The position numbers and the translations under genes were made by a program. A stretch of DNA of 33,338 bases from contig ONHZ01000072.1 in the NCBI GenBank assembly GCA_900317755.1, positions 1 to 33,338 on the forward strand. The letters are read 5' to 3'. Origin of the DNA: an uncultured Lachnospiraceae bacterium. Its GTDB lineage: Bacteria; Bacillota; Clostridia; Lachnospirales; Lachnospiraceae. The first letter of the stretch is position 1, and each line of letters opens with the position of its first letter. Below the pieces are notes generated by a model. The model did not search any database, was not told where the DNA came from, and was given only the letters and a program-made list of their open reading frames with translations. Below are positions 1 to 6,910 of this stretch, one piece after another.

Positions 1-90
1 ATCCGGAGGGCCATCCCAAGGCGGATGAGAAGCGATACACTAAGGCGAATCGGTTCGCTTGCTGTATGAAGTTTTGAGGGTACGTAAATT
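1..90 (+). other. Spacer upstream of the tRNA cluster, possibly distal rRNA operon sequence
   Basis: No coding frame is convincing here. A short hairpin (GCGAA/TTCGC, about 44-58) precedes a stretch ending in GTTTTGAGGGTAC. That stretch resembles, from memory, the spacer that follows 23S rRNA in many Lachnospiraceae. With tRNA genes starting at 91, the simplest reading is the distal spacer of an rRNA operon lying left of the window. This is inference; no rRNA sequence itself is visible. Confidence 0.3.
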
Positions 91-164
91 GGCCCGGTGG
101 CTCAGCTGGTTAGAGCGCCGCCCTGTCACGGCGGAGGTCGAGGGTTCGATCCCCTCTCGGGTCG
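91..164 (+). tRNA. tRNA-Asp (anticodon GTC)
   Basis: A full cloverleaf can be drawn. The acceptor stem is 91-97 with 157-163 and includes two G-U pairs. The anticodon stem CCGCC/GGCGG encloses the loop CTGTCAC with anticodon GTC at 125-127. The T stem GAGGG/CCCTC carries the loop TTCGATC. The discriminator base is G164. CCA is not encoded. It is first in a five-tRNA cluster and probably shares its transcript. Confidence 0.96.
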
Positions 165-169
165 TTTAT

Positions 170-242
170 GGAAGTTTAGCTCAGCTGGGAGAGCATCTGC
201 CTTACAAGCAGAGGGTCACAGGTTCGAACCCTGTAACTTCCA
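170..242 (+). tRNA. tRNA-Val (anticodon TAC)
   Basis: The acceptor stem GGAAGTT (170-176) pairs perfectly with AACTTCC (235-241), and the discriminator is A242. The anticodon loop CTTACAA places TAC at 203-205. The T loop is TTCGAAC. CCA is not encoded. It begins five bases after tRNA-Asp. Its 3' end abuts the long inverted repeat of the next spacer, which reuses the last bases of the gene. Confidence 0.96.
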
Positions 243-384
243 TTTTTAAGTATTTTCCGTAGATGTGGCGCAGACGTGCTTGCACGGCTGCGCCAACATA
301 TACGAGAAAATCTGGAGTGACGAAATAGACTGCGAAGCAGTCTATGAGTCCACTCCAGATTCGCGAAGCGAATACTTAAAAATG
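241..384. repeat. Long inverted repeat with nested hairpins in the Val-Tyr tRNA spacer
   Basis: A 14-bp perfect outer stem joins 241-254 and 371-384 (CATTTTTAAGTATT and its complement). Inside are a hairpin at 266-295 (TGGCGCAG/CTGCGCCA, with an inner CGTG/CACG), a stem TCTGGAGTG/CACTCCAGA (311-319 with 351-359), a hairpin AGACTGC-GAA-GCAGTCT (327-343), and a hairpin ATTCGC-GAA-GCGAAT (359-373). No T-run follows, so this is not a standard terminator. It resembles a REP- or MITE-like palindromic unit lodged at the 3' end of tRNA-Val. Confidence 0.75.
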
Positions 385-451
385 TATTTGCTTTGATATA
401 TGGTATGAGTCCACAGCTGATTCGCGAAGCGAATACTGAAAAATGTGTTTA
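343..451. repeat. Two tandem copies of a roughly 48-bp unit, each with an ATTCGCGAAGCGAAT hairpin
   Basis: The copies run from about 343 to 390 and from 404 to 451, offset by exactly 61 bases. Both contain TATGAGTCCAC, then four divergent bases, then the identical GATTCGCGAAGCGAATACT followed by a similar AAAAATGT tail. The shared hairpin core GCGAAGC lies at 363-369 and 424-430, and a third copy is at 332-338. The second unit ends just before tRNA-Tyr. Confidence 0.8.
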
Positions 452-459
452 TGTGTTTT

Positions 460-541
460 GGGTGGATTCCCGAGCGGCCAAAGGGGACAGACTGTAAATC
501 TGCTGCTTCATGCTTCGATGGTTCGAATCCATCTCCACCCA
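460..541 (+). tRNA. tRNA-Tyr (anticodon GTA)
   Basis: This is a class II tRNA with a long variable arm. The acceptor GGGTGGA (460-466) pairs with TCCACCC (534-540), and the discriminator is A541. The anticodon loop CTGTAAA gives GTA at 494-496. The T stem GATGG/CCATC has the loop TTCGAAT. CCA is not encoded. Confidence 0.95.
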
Positions 542-608
542 CTAAGCCTACGAAAGTTTCAAATAGACACTTTTGTGGGGAACAGAATAAAATTTTCGGC
601 GACGACAT

Positions 609-682
609 CGCGGGGTAGAGCAGTCTGGAAGCTCGTCGGGCTCATAACCCGGAGGCCGCAGGTTCAAATCCTGCCCCCGCAA
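609..682 (+). tRNA. Initiator tRNA-fMet (anticodon CAT)
   Basis: The initiator hallmarks are visible. The first acceptor position is an unpaired C609/A681 mismatch, while 610-615 pair with 675-680. The anticodon stem carries the GGG/CCC run on both sides of the loop CTCATAA. The T stem is GCAGG/CCTGC. CCA is not encoded. The spacer from tRNA-Tyr (542-608) shows no other structure. Confidence 0.96.
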
Positions 683-686
683 CTAT

Positions 687-759
<73 letters not shown>

Positions 760-765
760 TCATTT

Positions 766-794
766 ATAGCACTGCAATGCAGTGCTATTTTTTT
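766..794 (+). terminator. Rho-independent terminator of the tRNA cluster
   Basis: The stem ATAGCACTGCA (766-776) pairs with TGCAGTGCTAT (778-788) and runs directly into a T tract. It sits seven bases after tRNA-Phe, as expected for the end of the tRNA transcript. Confidence 0.92.
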
Positions 795-897
795 CATTCT
801 TAAACTTTAATTTTATATTTTGCGGCATTTATTCCGTAATTTACTTATTTTTTAATCAAATTTTCCTTAATTTAATATTTCTAATATTGCGATAAAA

Positions 898-906
898 TGT
901 TATAAT
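898..906 (+). promoter_or_regulatory. Extended -10 promoter of the phosphoglucomutase gene
   Basis: TGT followed by a perfect TATAAT (901-906) forms an extended -10 element 53 bases before the start codon. The -35 region has no good match, which extended -10 promoters tolerate. The rest of 795-957 is AT-rich and shows only a short hairpin, CTCG/CGAG, near 912-929. Confidence 0.6.
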
Positions 907-958
907 TATCACTCGGTAACGAAAACGAGGTTTTCTTATATTAGTGAAAGGGCATTTT

Positions 959-2683
959 ATGGACGCAAAAGAACAGTACAAGCTTTGGACGACAGATCCT
1001 TATTTTGATGAAGAGACAAAGGCTGAACTTAAGTCTCTGGAAGGCAATGATGCTGAGATTCAGGACCGTTTCTATAGGAATCTTGAATTTGGTACTGGCG
1101 GTCTTCGTGGTGTTATTGGTGCTGGTACGAACAGAATGAATAAGTACACAGTTCGTCAGGCTACACAGGGACTTGCAAATTACATTGTAAAGAACCATGG
1201 TGAAGACAAGGGCGTAGCCATTGCATTTGATTCAAGGAATTTTTCACCTGAATTTTCTCTTGAAGCTGCACTTGTTCTTAATGCAAACGGCATAAAGACA
1301 TATAGATTTGATACACTTAGGCCTACACCTGAGCTTTCATTTGCCGTTCGTTTCAAAGGCTGCATCGCTGGAATTAATGTCACAGCTTCTCACAACCCCC
1401 GTGAATACAACGGCTACAAGGTTTACTGGGAAGATGGCGCACAGGTTACGCCTCCAAATGATACAGGCATCATGGATGAGGTAAAGAAGGTCACATCTTT
1501 TGATGAAGTAAAGACAATGTCTCTTGAAGATGCAAAGGCAAAGGGACTTTATAATACGATTGGAAAAGACGTTGATGATGCTTATATTGCAGAAGTAGAG
1601 AAGCAGCAGATCAATCCTGAAATTGTCCGCGAACAGGCAAAGGACATGACCATTGTCTATACGCCTTTCAATGGTGCTGGCAATCTTTCAGTTCGACGTG
1701 TATTAAAGGAAATCGGCTTCGAGAATGTTCATGTCGTAAAGGAGCAGGAAGCTGCCGATGGAAACTTCCCTACACTTCCTTACCCGAACCCTGAGCTCCC
1801 GGAAGCATATACACTTGCAAGAAAGCTTGCTGATGAGGTAAATGCCGATCTTATTCTTGCTACAGACCCTGATTCAGACAGACTTGGTGTCTGGGCAAAG
1901 GATGGAAAGACGGGCGAGTGGCATTCCTTCACAGGAAATATGTCAGGTTCCCTTATCATGGAATATATTCTAGATCAGCTATCTGAGAAGAAGATGATGC
2001 CTGAAAATCCAGCAGTAGTTACTACGATAGTTACTTCTGATCTTGTAAAGGCAATTGCATCTGCATACGGTGTTACCTGCCTTGAGGTTCTCACAGGCTT
2101 TAAGTACATCGGAGAGCAGATAAAGCATTTCAAGGCAGAAAATACCTACAACTATGTATTTGGTCTTGAGGAGAGCTATGGCTGCCTTGTGGGCACGTAT
2201 GCACGTGACAAGGACGCTGTCGTTGCCTGCATGATGTTATGTGAAGCTGCAGCATATTATAGAAGCAAGGGTCTTACGCTCTGGGATCAGATGATCAATA
2301 TCTACGAGAAATACGGCTACTACAAAGAAGGCCAGCAGTCACTTACCATGAAGGGTGAGAAGGGTGCTGAAGATATGGCAGCCCTTATGGACAAGGCCAG
2401 AAGCAATCCGCCAAAGACGCTTGCAGGCTGGACAGTTCTTTCAGTTTCAGATTATGGCAAGGATGTAAAGACAGACCTTGCAACTGGTGAGACAGGTTCG
2501 ACCGGACTTCCACATTCAAATGTTCTTTATTATGCTCTTTCTGATAATGCTTGGTGCTGCATCAGGCCTTCAGGCACAGAGCCGAAGATCAAGTTCTATT
2601 TCGGCGTCAAGGGCACATCTCTCGAGGATTCAGAGAAGAAGCTTGATGAGCTGAAGGATGCTGTTATGAAGGAATTCTCATAA
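959..2683 (+). CDS. Phosphoglucomutase/phosphomannomutase (alpha-D-phosphohexomutase family)
   Basis: It interconverts hexose 1-phosphate and 6-phosphate in the cytosol, linking glycolysis to nucleotide-sugar and polysaccharide synthesis. The 574-residue protein has all four family signatures in order. The phosphoserine loop TASHNP has catalytic Ser144. The metal-binding loop DPDSDRLG has Asp303, Asp305 and Asp307. The sugar-binding loop is GLEESYG. The C-terminal phosphate loop is RPSGTEPK. Its length fits the large PgcA-type branch rather than GlmM (about 450 residues). An in-frame GTG at 944 would add five residues, but ATG 959 has AAAGGG six bases upstream and is preferred. It appears monocistronic, with its own promoter and a terminator at 2734. 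Glucose versus mannose preference cannot be read from the sequence. Confidence 0.93.
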   Translation: MDAKEQYKLWTTDPYFDEETKAELKSLEGNDAEIQDRFYRNLEFGTGGLRGVIGAGTNRMNKYTVRQATQGLANYIVKNHGEDKGVAIAFDSRNFSPEFSLEAALVLNANGIKTYRFDTLRPTPELSFAVRFKGCIAGINVTASHNPREYNGYKVYWEDGAQVTPPNDTGIMDEVKKVTSFDEVKTMSLEDAKAKGLYNTIGKDVDDAYIAEVEKQQINPEIVREQAKDMTIVYTPFNGAGNLSVRRVLKEIGFENVHVVKEQEAADGNFPTLPYPNPELPEAYTLARKLADEVNADLILATDPDSDRLGVWAKDGKTGEWHSFTGNMSGSLIMEYILDQLSEKKMMPENPAVVTTIVTSDLVKAIASAYGVTCLEVLTGFKYIGEQIKHFKAENTYNYVFGLEESYGCLVGTYARDKDAVVACMMLCEAAAYYRSKGLTLWDQMINIYEKYGYYKEGQQSLTMKGEKGAEDMAALMDKARSNPPKTLAGWTVLSVSDYGKDVKTDLATGETGSTGLPHSNVLYYALSDNAWCCIRPSGTEPKIKFYFGVKGTSLEDSEKKLDELKDAVMKEFS

Positions 2684-2733
2684 ATGATATATTTACAAGC
2701 TTAACTTGAAAATATAGATAATGATAGATATTA

Positions 2734-2764
2734 GGGACTGTGATTATTCACGGTCCCTTTTTTA
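2734..2764 (+). terminator. Terminator after the phosphohexomutase gene
   Basis: A 10-bp stem GGGACTGTGA (2734-2743) with TCACGGTCCC (2748-2757), containing one G-U pair and a TTAT loop, is followed by a seven-T run. The remainder of the 2684-3068 gap is AT-rich and holds the rpsF promoter and leader. Confidence 0.92.
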
Positions 2765-2969
2765 TGGAAAATAGTTACAAGTATTAATTGCATAAAAATA
2801 TGCAGAAATTAGAAATATAATCTTTATAGAAAAATTTATAATTTGTTTATAAGTTTATAAAAATTTAATATTTTACACTACATCCCGCATTGCAAAGAAA
2901 TAAATGCCAGAAATACAGGATTTCCAAAAGTTTATAGATTATTTATATATTAAGAATGATGAATTTTGC

Positions 2970-2998
2970 TTGCAATTTTTTTTCTGCCATGATATTAT
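2970..2998 (+). promoter_or_regulatory. Promoter of the rpsF-ssb-rpsR operon
   Basis: TTGCAA (2970-2975) and TATTAT (2993-2998) are separated by 17 bases. The predicted transcript begins near 3005, leaving about 65 bases of leader before rpsF that contain the hairpin at 3026-3044. Confidence 0.65.
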
Positions 2999-3004
2999 CT
3001 TGAA

Positions 3005-3050
3005 CCGTGGTATATGAATATCCTTGCTCCGGGAGAACCGGGGCCATCTG
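3005..3050 (+). promoter_or_regulatory. Leader hairpin of rpsF, candidate S6:S18 autoregulatory element
   Basis: GCTCCGG (3026-3032) pairs with CCGGGGC (3038-3044) around a GAGAA loop, flanked by CCGTGG upstream and GCCATC downstream that could extend the stem. Bacterial rpsF leaders commonly carry an RNA that binds the S6:S18 complex and represses the operon. Position and CCG-rich character fit, but the match to the published consensus was not verified. Confidence 0.4.
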
Positions 3051-3068
3051 ACCAAAAGGAGGTACAAG

Positions 3069-3377
3069 ATGAAAAAATATGAGTTAGCTCTCGTCCTTTC
3101 TGAAAAGGTAGAGGACGACGTAAGGACGGCTACTCTCGAGCGTGCAAAGGAATACATTGCACGTTATGGCGGTACTGTGACAAGCGTAGATGAGCGTGGA
3201 AAGACAAAGCTCGCATACCCAATCGACAAGATGACAGAAGCCTATTATTATTTTGTAGACTTCGATGCAGAGCCTACAGCACCTGCCCAGATCGAAGAAG
3301 AAGTCCGTATCATGGACAACGTTCTCAGATTCCTTATTGTCTCAAAGGACGAAGACGAGAAAAATAAGGAGAAATAA
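3069..3377 (+). CDS. rpsF: 30S ribosomal protein S6
   Basis: A small-subunit protein that binds 16S rRNA in the platform as a heterodimer with S18. The 102-residue product begins MKKYELALVLS and has the S6 fold signatures RYGGTVTSVDERGKTKLAYPI (residues about 33-53), the aromatic YYYFVDFDA strand and IMDNVLRFLIV. The start at 3069 is fixed by the strong AAAAGGAGG just upstream. An open frame back to 3024 has no ribosome binding site. It heads the classic rpsF-ssb-rpsR operon, with ssb starting one base after the stop codon. Confidence 0.97.
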   Translation: MKKYELALVLSEKVEDDVRTATLERAKEYIARYGGTVTSVDERGKTKLAYPIDKMTEAYYYFVDFDAEPTAPAQIEEEVRIMDNVLRFLIVSKDEDEKNKEK

Positions 3378-3378
3378 G

Positions 3379-3816
3379 ATGAACAAGGTTATCCTAATGG
3401 GCCGCCTCACAAGGGACCCAGAAGTCCGTTATTCAAATGATATGGCTATTGCCAGATTTTCAATTGCAGTAGATAGAAGATTCAAAAGAGAAGGCGAGCA
3501 GGAAGCAGATTTCTTTAACTGTGTAGCTTTCCGTAAGACCGGCGAGTTTGTTGAAAAGTATCTTCACAAGGGAACAAAAGTTGTTCTTGATGGAGAACTC
3601 CACAACAATAACTATACTGACAAAAATGGTAATAAACAGTATTCTATGGAGATTACCGTAAATACCATTGAGTTCGCTGAGTCAAAGAATGCCCAGGGCG
3701 GAACGTCAGGTGGTGCATCTATTGGCACGACAGGCAATGCAGCTCCATCTGCTGATGCTGGTGATGGTTTTATGAGCATACCGGACGGAACGGATGACGA
3801 ATTACCGTTTTCATAA
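3379..3816 (+). CDS. ssb: Single-stranded DNA-binding protein
   Basis: It coats single-stranded DNA during replication, repair and recombination, and recruits partners through its acidic tail. The 145-residue protein has an N-terminal OB fold (residues about 1-106: MNKVILMGRLTRDPEVRY, then FFNCVAFRKTGEFVEKYL). A Gly/Ser/Ala-rich linker of about 25 residues follows, and the conserved tip ends DDELPFS. AAGGAG lies seven bases before ATG 3379. The gene is one base from the rpsF stop, indicating co-transcription and probable translational coupling. A longer frame open from 3265 overlaps rpsF and is not used. Confidence 0.97.
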   Translation: MNKVILMGRLTRDPEVRYSNDMAIARFSIAVDRRFKREGEQEADFFNCVAFRKTGEFVEKYLHKGTKVVLDGELHNNNYTDKNGNKQYSMEITVNTIEFAESKNAQGGTSGGASIGTTGNAAPSADAGDGFMSIPDGTDDELPFS

Positions 3817-3902
3817 TGCATGATGGTTCGTTAGAACATTATGTATAAAGATTTTTAGATTTAGCAAATTTTTGCTTTACGATACTAACAGGAGGTATCA
3901 GA

Positions 3903-4160
3903 ATGCCTGAGAATAATTCAAAGTCTTCAGACAGACCTAGAAGAAGACCGATCAGAAGAAGAAAAAAGGTTTGTATTTTCTGCAATGGCGATGCTACTGT
4001 AGATTACAAGGATGTTACATTACTTAGAAAGTTCGTTTCTGAGAGAGGAAAGATTCTTCCTCGCCGTGTTACAGGAAACTGTGCAAAGCATCAGAGAGAG
4101 ATTACTACGGCAGTTAAGCGTGCCAGACATTTAGCACTTATGCCATATGTAGCAGAGTAA
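3903..4160 (+). CDS. rpsR: 30S ribosomal protein S18 (zinc-binding type)
   Basis: The S6 partner in the 30S platform. The 85-residue product has a basic N-terminal tail (residues 11-22 mostly Arg, Lys and Pro) and the S18 core [21 protein letters not shown]. It retains Cys24-x2-Cys27 together with Cys60-x2-His63, so it looks like the metal-binding form. AGGAGG precedes ATG 3903 by seven bases. The 86-base gap after ssb shows no terminator, so it is read as the last gene of the operon. Confidence 0.97.
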   Translation: MPENNSKSSDRPRRRPIRRRKKVCIFCNGDATVDYKDVTLLRKFVSERGKILPRRVTGNCAKHQREITTAVKRARHLALMPYVAE

Positions 4161-4208
4161 TTAATTGTACTATTGACTTAGAAATTCAGGATATCAGGCC
4201 ACAAAATG

Positions 4209-4246
4209 AAGTCCGGCTGCCATGTATAGGCAGCCGGACTTTTTTC
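4209..4246 (+). terminator. Terminator of the rpsF-ssb-rpsR operon
   Basis: GTCCGGCTGCC (4211-4221) pairs with GGCAGCCGGAC (4229-4239) across a seven-base loop and is followed by six T. It stands between rpsR and the convergent regulator gene. Confidence 0.94.
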
Positions 4247-4264
4247 GTATTTGTACTTATTCTT

Positions 4265-5182
4265 TCAGTATTTCTTTTTGTTTTTTAGCAGTTCGTTCAG
4301 CATCATGCCGGTTTTACATTTTACTGCGTCATCGAAAAGCCTTAGATCCATGCCGGATTCTTTATGGAATTTCTCTAGCCGGTAAACTAATGTGTTTCTA
4401 TGGAGATAGAGGGCACGGGCAGTTTCAGCGATGTTCAGACCATTGTCGAAAAGAGTCTTGATTGTATTCGTGCTTTCAGTGGAAAGGTCGGAAAAAGAAA
4501 AGCCATGGAATTCATCTTCCATATATTCTTCAATGGCACTTTCCGGTATTTTTGCAAGAAGCTTATTCAGACCAAGGTTTCTATATGAAATGGCATTATC
4601 TTCAAGAGAAAAAAGCGTAGAAATCTTTATAGCAGAAACTGCATTCTGGAAAGCAGAAGAAAGCTTATTGAATTCTTTGACAGGGCGGTCAAATCCTACT
4701 TTTGCATCTGTCATAGCCTCGCTTCTTAAGGTATCAACGATCATCATCGCAGTGGTTCTTTCACTGTCTTCATCTATTTCAGGAGCATCAAACCGGATGA
4801 TAGCAATAAAAGTACGATTGATTCGGACAATGATATTTTTGGAAACAGGAAAAAGACCGGTCAGAATCTCGGTGACAATATCAGAATATGGATTCTTAAA
4901 GCCAATAGCATATACAGACCAGTTTGAAGAATTCATAGAGATATGATATTTCGCACAGCCAAGCTCGATTTCTTCGTCAGTAAGCGAACCGCTGAGAAAA
5001 TTTGTATAGAATGAATTTCTTTCATCTGCATTTTTACATAAATCAATGAGCTCTGAAAGTCGCTTTTCAGCTACGCTTTCGCTTAAATTTGTCTCAGAGG
5101 AAGAAGCTAAAGTAAGCGGGAGACCGCTGATCTTCTGAAGCTCTGTGAGAAGGGTATTTATCTTTTCATTTGATTCTGACAT
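4265..5182 (-). CDS. PucR/CdaR-type transcriptional regulator
   Basis: A cytoplasmic DNA-binding regulator, 305 residues. The C-terminal region (about 240-295) is a clear PucR-type helix-turn-helix: LFDNGLNIAETARALYLHRN followed by TLVYRLEKF. The central part (about 75-225) resembles the GGDEF-like sensor domain of this family, including VGFDRPVKEFNKLSSAFQNA. No upstream sensor domain such as PAS or GAF is obvious in residues 1-75, so the effector is unknown. The start at 5182 has AAGGAAA about ten bases upstream. It follows the ABC ATPase gene on the same strand across a 216-base gap containing a terminator, so it is probably transcribed separately. Confidence 0.8.
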   Translation of the reverse strand: MSESNEKINTLLTELQKISGLPLTLASSSETNLSESVAEKRLSELIDLCKNADERNSFYTNFLSGSLTDEEIELGCAKYHISMNSSNWSVYAIGFKNPYSDIVTEILTGLFPVSKNIIVRINRTFIAIIRFDAPEIDEDSERTTAMMIVDTLRSEAMTDAKVGFDRPVKEFNKLSSAFQNAVSAIKISTLFSLEDNAISYRNLGLNKLLAKIPESAIEEYMEDEFHGFSFSDLSTESTNTIKTLFDNGLNIAETARALYLHRNTLVYRLEKFHKESGMDLRLFDDAVKCKTGMMLNELLKNKKKY

Positions 5183-5261
5183 TTCAATAATTTCCTTATC
5201 AGTATAGTATCATGTAATGACTGAAACACTGATGCTATTCTTGAGCAAATCAAAAAAATTC

Positions 5262-5311
5262 ATCGTAATCATCAATTACGATAATTATCTTATCAAAAAA
5301 TTAGAGATAAT
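5262..5311. repeat. Two adjacent palindromes upstream of the PucR-type gene
   Basis: ATCGTAAT-CATCA-ATTACGAT (5262-5282) is a perfect 8-bp inverted repeat. ATTATCT (5284-5290) and AGATAAT (5305-5311) form a second repeat with a 14-base gap. They lie 80-130 bases before the regulator start, where an operator for this gene would be expected. Confidence 0.6.
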
Positions 5312-5340
5312 GGTATATAAATATCATGAAAAATGTTTAT

Positions 5341-5371
5341 AAAAAAAGCACAGGCTCTTTAGAACCTGTGC
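5341..5371 (-). terminator. Terminator of the ABC ATPase gene
   Basis: On the minus strand GCACAGG (complement of 5365-5371) pairs with CCTGTGC (complement of 5348-5354), with a partial inner extension, and runs into seven T (5341-5347). It lies 28 bases beyond the stop codon at 5399. Confidence 0.88.
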
Positions 5372-5398
5372 CAATATAATTAATTACTTCACACGCAA

Positions 5399-6514
5399 TT
5401 AGTTTACAATTGTAAGCTCTGTATCCTTGTCGAAGAAATGAGCCTTCTCCATATCGAAAGCGAACTTAGCTGTATCGCCTGTACGAAGAGTAGTACGAGG
5501 ATCAACTCTTGCAGTGATCTCTGTGTTGTCATAATCGAAGTAAAGGAATACTTCAGCACCGAGAAGCTCGTAAACGTGAATCCTTGCTGTGATAACATTC
5601 TGAGGATTGATAGAATCAACCATGATCTGGCTGTCGTAGATATCCTCTGGACGGATACCGAATACAACGGTCTTGTTTACATAACCCTGCTCTTCAAGTG
5701 CTCTAGCCTTTGAAGGAGGAACAACAAGCTTTGTGCCGCCAACATCAGCAAGAAGTGTATCACCACTCTTAATCAGTCTTGCATCAAGGAAGTTCATCTC
5801 AGGAGAACCAATGAAACCAGCGACGAACTGATTGCAAGGATTCTGATAGAGGTTCTGAGGTGTATCAACCTGCTGAACAACGCCATCTTTCATAACGACG
5901 ATTCTGGTACCAAGCGTCATAGCCTCTGTCTGATCATGTGTAACGTAGATCATTGTAGCACCGAGTCTGTCATGGAGTTTTGAAATCTCAATTCTCATCT
6001 GTACTCTGAGCTTTGCATCGAGGTTTGAGAGAGGCTCATCCATGAGGAATACCTTAGGGTTACGAACGATTGCACGGCCCATGGCAACTCTCTGTCTCTG
6101 ACCACCTGAAAGAGCCTTCGGCTTTCTGTCGAGAAGCTTTGTAAGATCAAGGATAGCTGCAGCTTCGTGAACCTTCTTATCGATTTCGTCCTTCGGAACC
6201 TTCTTGATCTTAAGTCCGAATGCCATGTTGTCATATACTGACATATGAGGATAAAGAGCGTAGTTCTGGAAAACCATTGCGATATCTCTATCCGTAGGCT
6301 CAACGTCGTTCATGACCTTGCCATCGATCTTAAGTGTACCACCTGAGATATCTTCAAGACCTGCGATCATACGAAGTGTTGTAGATTTTCCGCATCCTGA
6401 AGGACCTACGAAGATGATGAATTCCTGATCCTTGATGTCAAGGTTGAAATCCTTAACAGCCTGGAAGCCATTCGGATAAACCTTGGTAATGTGCTCTAAC
6501 TGTATATTTGCCAT
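5399..6514 (-). CDS. Sugar ABC transporter ATP-binding protein, MsmK/UgpC type
   Basis: It hydrolyses ATP to drive carbohydrate import through partner permeases. The 371-residue protein has the full ABC set: Walker A GPSGCGKS with Lys43, Q-loop Gln83, signature LSGGQ (135-139), Walker B FLMDE (156-160) and H-loop His193. A C-terminal TOBE/OB region (about 235-371) contains FGIRPEDI, typical of MsmK, MalK and UgpC ATPases. No permease or binding protein is adjacent. This is common in Firmicutes, where one such ATPase energises several sugar importers. GAAAGGGG (6521-6528) lies upstream of ATG 6514, and a TATAAT-like -10 lies on the minus strand at 6561-6566. Confidence 0.92.
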   Translation of the reverse strand: MANIQLEHITKVYPNGFQAVKDFNLDIKDQEFIIFVGPSGCGKSTTLRMIAGLEDISGGTLKIDGKVMNDVEPTDRDIAMVFQNYALYPHMSVYDNMAFGLKIKKVPKDEIDKKVHEAAAILDLTKLLDRKPKALSGGQRQRVAMGRAIVRNPKVFLMDEPLSNLDAKLRVQMRIEISKLHDRLGATMIYVTHDQTEAMTLGTRIVVMKDGVVQQVDTPQNLYQNPCNQFVAGFIGSPEMNFLDARLIKSGDTLLADVGGTKLVVPPSKARALEEQGYVNKTVVFGIRPEDIYDSQIMVDSINPQNVITARIHVYELLGAEVFLYFDYDNTEITARVDPRTTLRTGDTAKFAFDMEKAHFFDKDTELTIVN

Positions 6515-6560
6515 TTTTTTCCCCTTTCATAGAAAATAGCATTTTTTACTTACAATCTGC

Positions 6561-6566
6561 ATTATA
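6561..6566 (-). promoter_or_regulatory. Probable -10 element of the ABC ATPase gene
   Basis: A perfect TATAAT on the minus strand, 47 bases before the start codon. No convincing -35 lies 16-18 bases upstream. A TTGACA farther upstream (complement of about 6621-6626) is too distant, so only the -10 is claimed. Confidence 0.45.
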
Positions 6567-6648
6567 GGATTTGAGGGGGATTTTCGCTATATTATATTCA
6601 CCAAAAAAAATTTTATTCTTTTGTCAAAATCACGAATCCTAAAAATAT

Positions 6649-6806
6649 GTGCTCCCGAAGACACAAACTATCACGAAAAAGGCGCCCTGCGGCTTCGTGA
6701 TTTTTGCTTGCGTTACTAAACTCACACTGCGTCTACCGACTTGTGTTCGTTAAGTAACGAGTAAAATCAAGACTTTTTCTTAGATAGTTTGTGCCTTCTC
6801 GCGCAC
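6649..6806. repeat. 158-bp element with 24-bp imperfect terminal inverted repeats
   Basis: The left end (6649-6672) and the complement of the right end (6783-6806) match at about 19 of 24 positions, with a perfect CACAAACTATC inner block. Inside are the stem TCACGAA/TTCGTGA (6671-6700 region) and CGTTACT/AGTAACG-type pairing (6711-6759). No coding frame is credible. The size and ends recall a MITE or palindromic intergenic element in the divergent gap 6515-6910. No clear target-site duplication was seen. Confidence 0.65.
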
Positions 6807-6833
6807 TAGTGATTTGCAAGTAATGGTATGATG

Positions 6834-6862
6834 GTGCAATTAAATTGGGTATATGGTATAAT
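6834..6862 (+). promoter_or_regulatory. Promoter of the gdpP-rplI-dnaB operon
   Basis: GTGCAA (6834-6839), a 17-base spacer, then TGG plus TATAAT (6857-6862) form a strong extended -10 promoter. It lies outside and downstream of the 158-bp inverted-repeat element, so that element would not be in this transcript. Confidence 0.7.
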
Positions 6863-6910
6863 ATGACAAATTCGTGTTTCGGAGGCAGAAGGAAGGTCTT
6901 CTGATTTTGT

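Noticed and set aside
944-958. GTG start for the phosphohexomutase
   Set aside because: The ATG at 959 has AAAGGG at ideal spacing, while the GTG lacks a properly spaced site.
4222-4946. Plus-strand ORFs opposite the PucR-type gene
   Set aside because: They are antisense shadows; the minus-strand frame is longer and has a clear helix-turn-helix.
6600-6910. c-di-AMP (ydaO-type) riboswitch before gdpP
   Set aside because: The conserved core of that class was not found, and the structured element lies upstream of the predicted promoter, so it would not be in the gdpP transcript.
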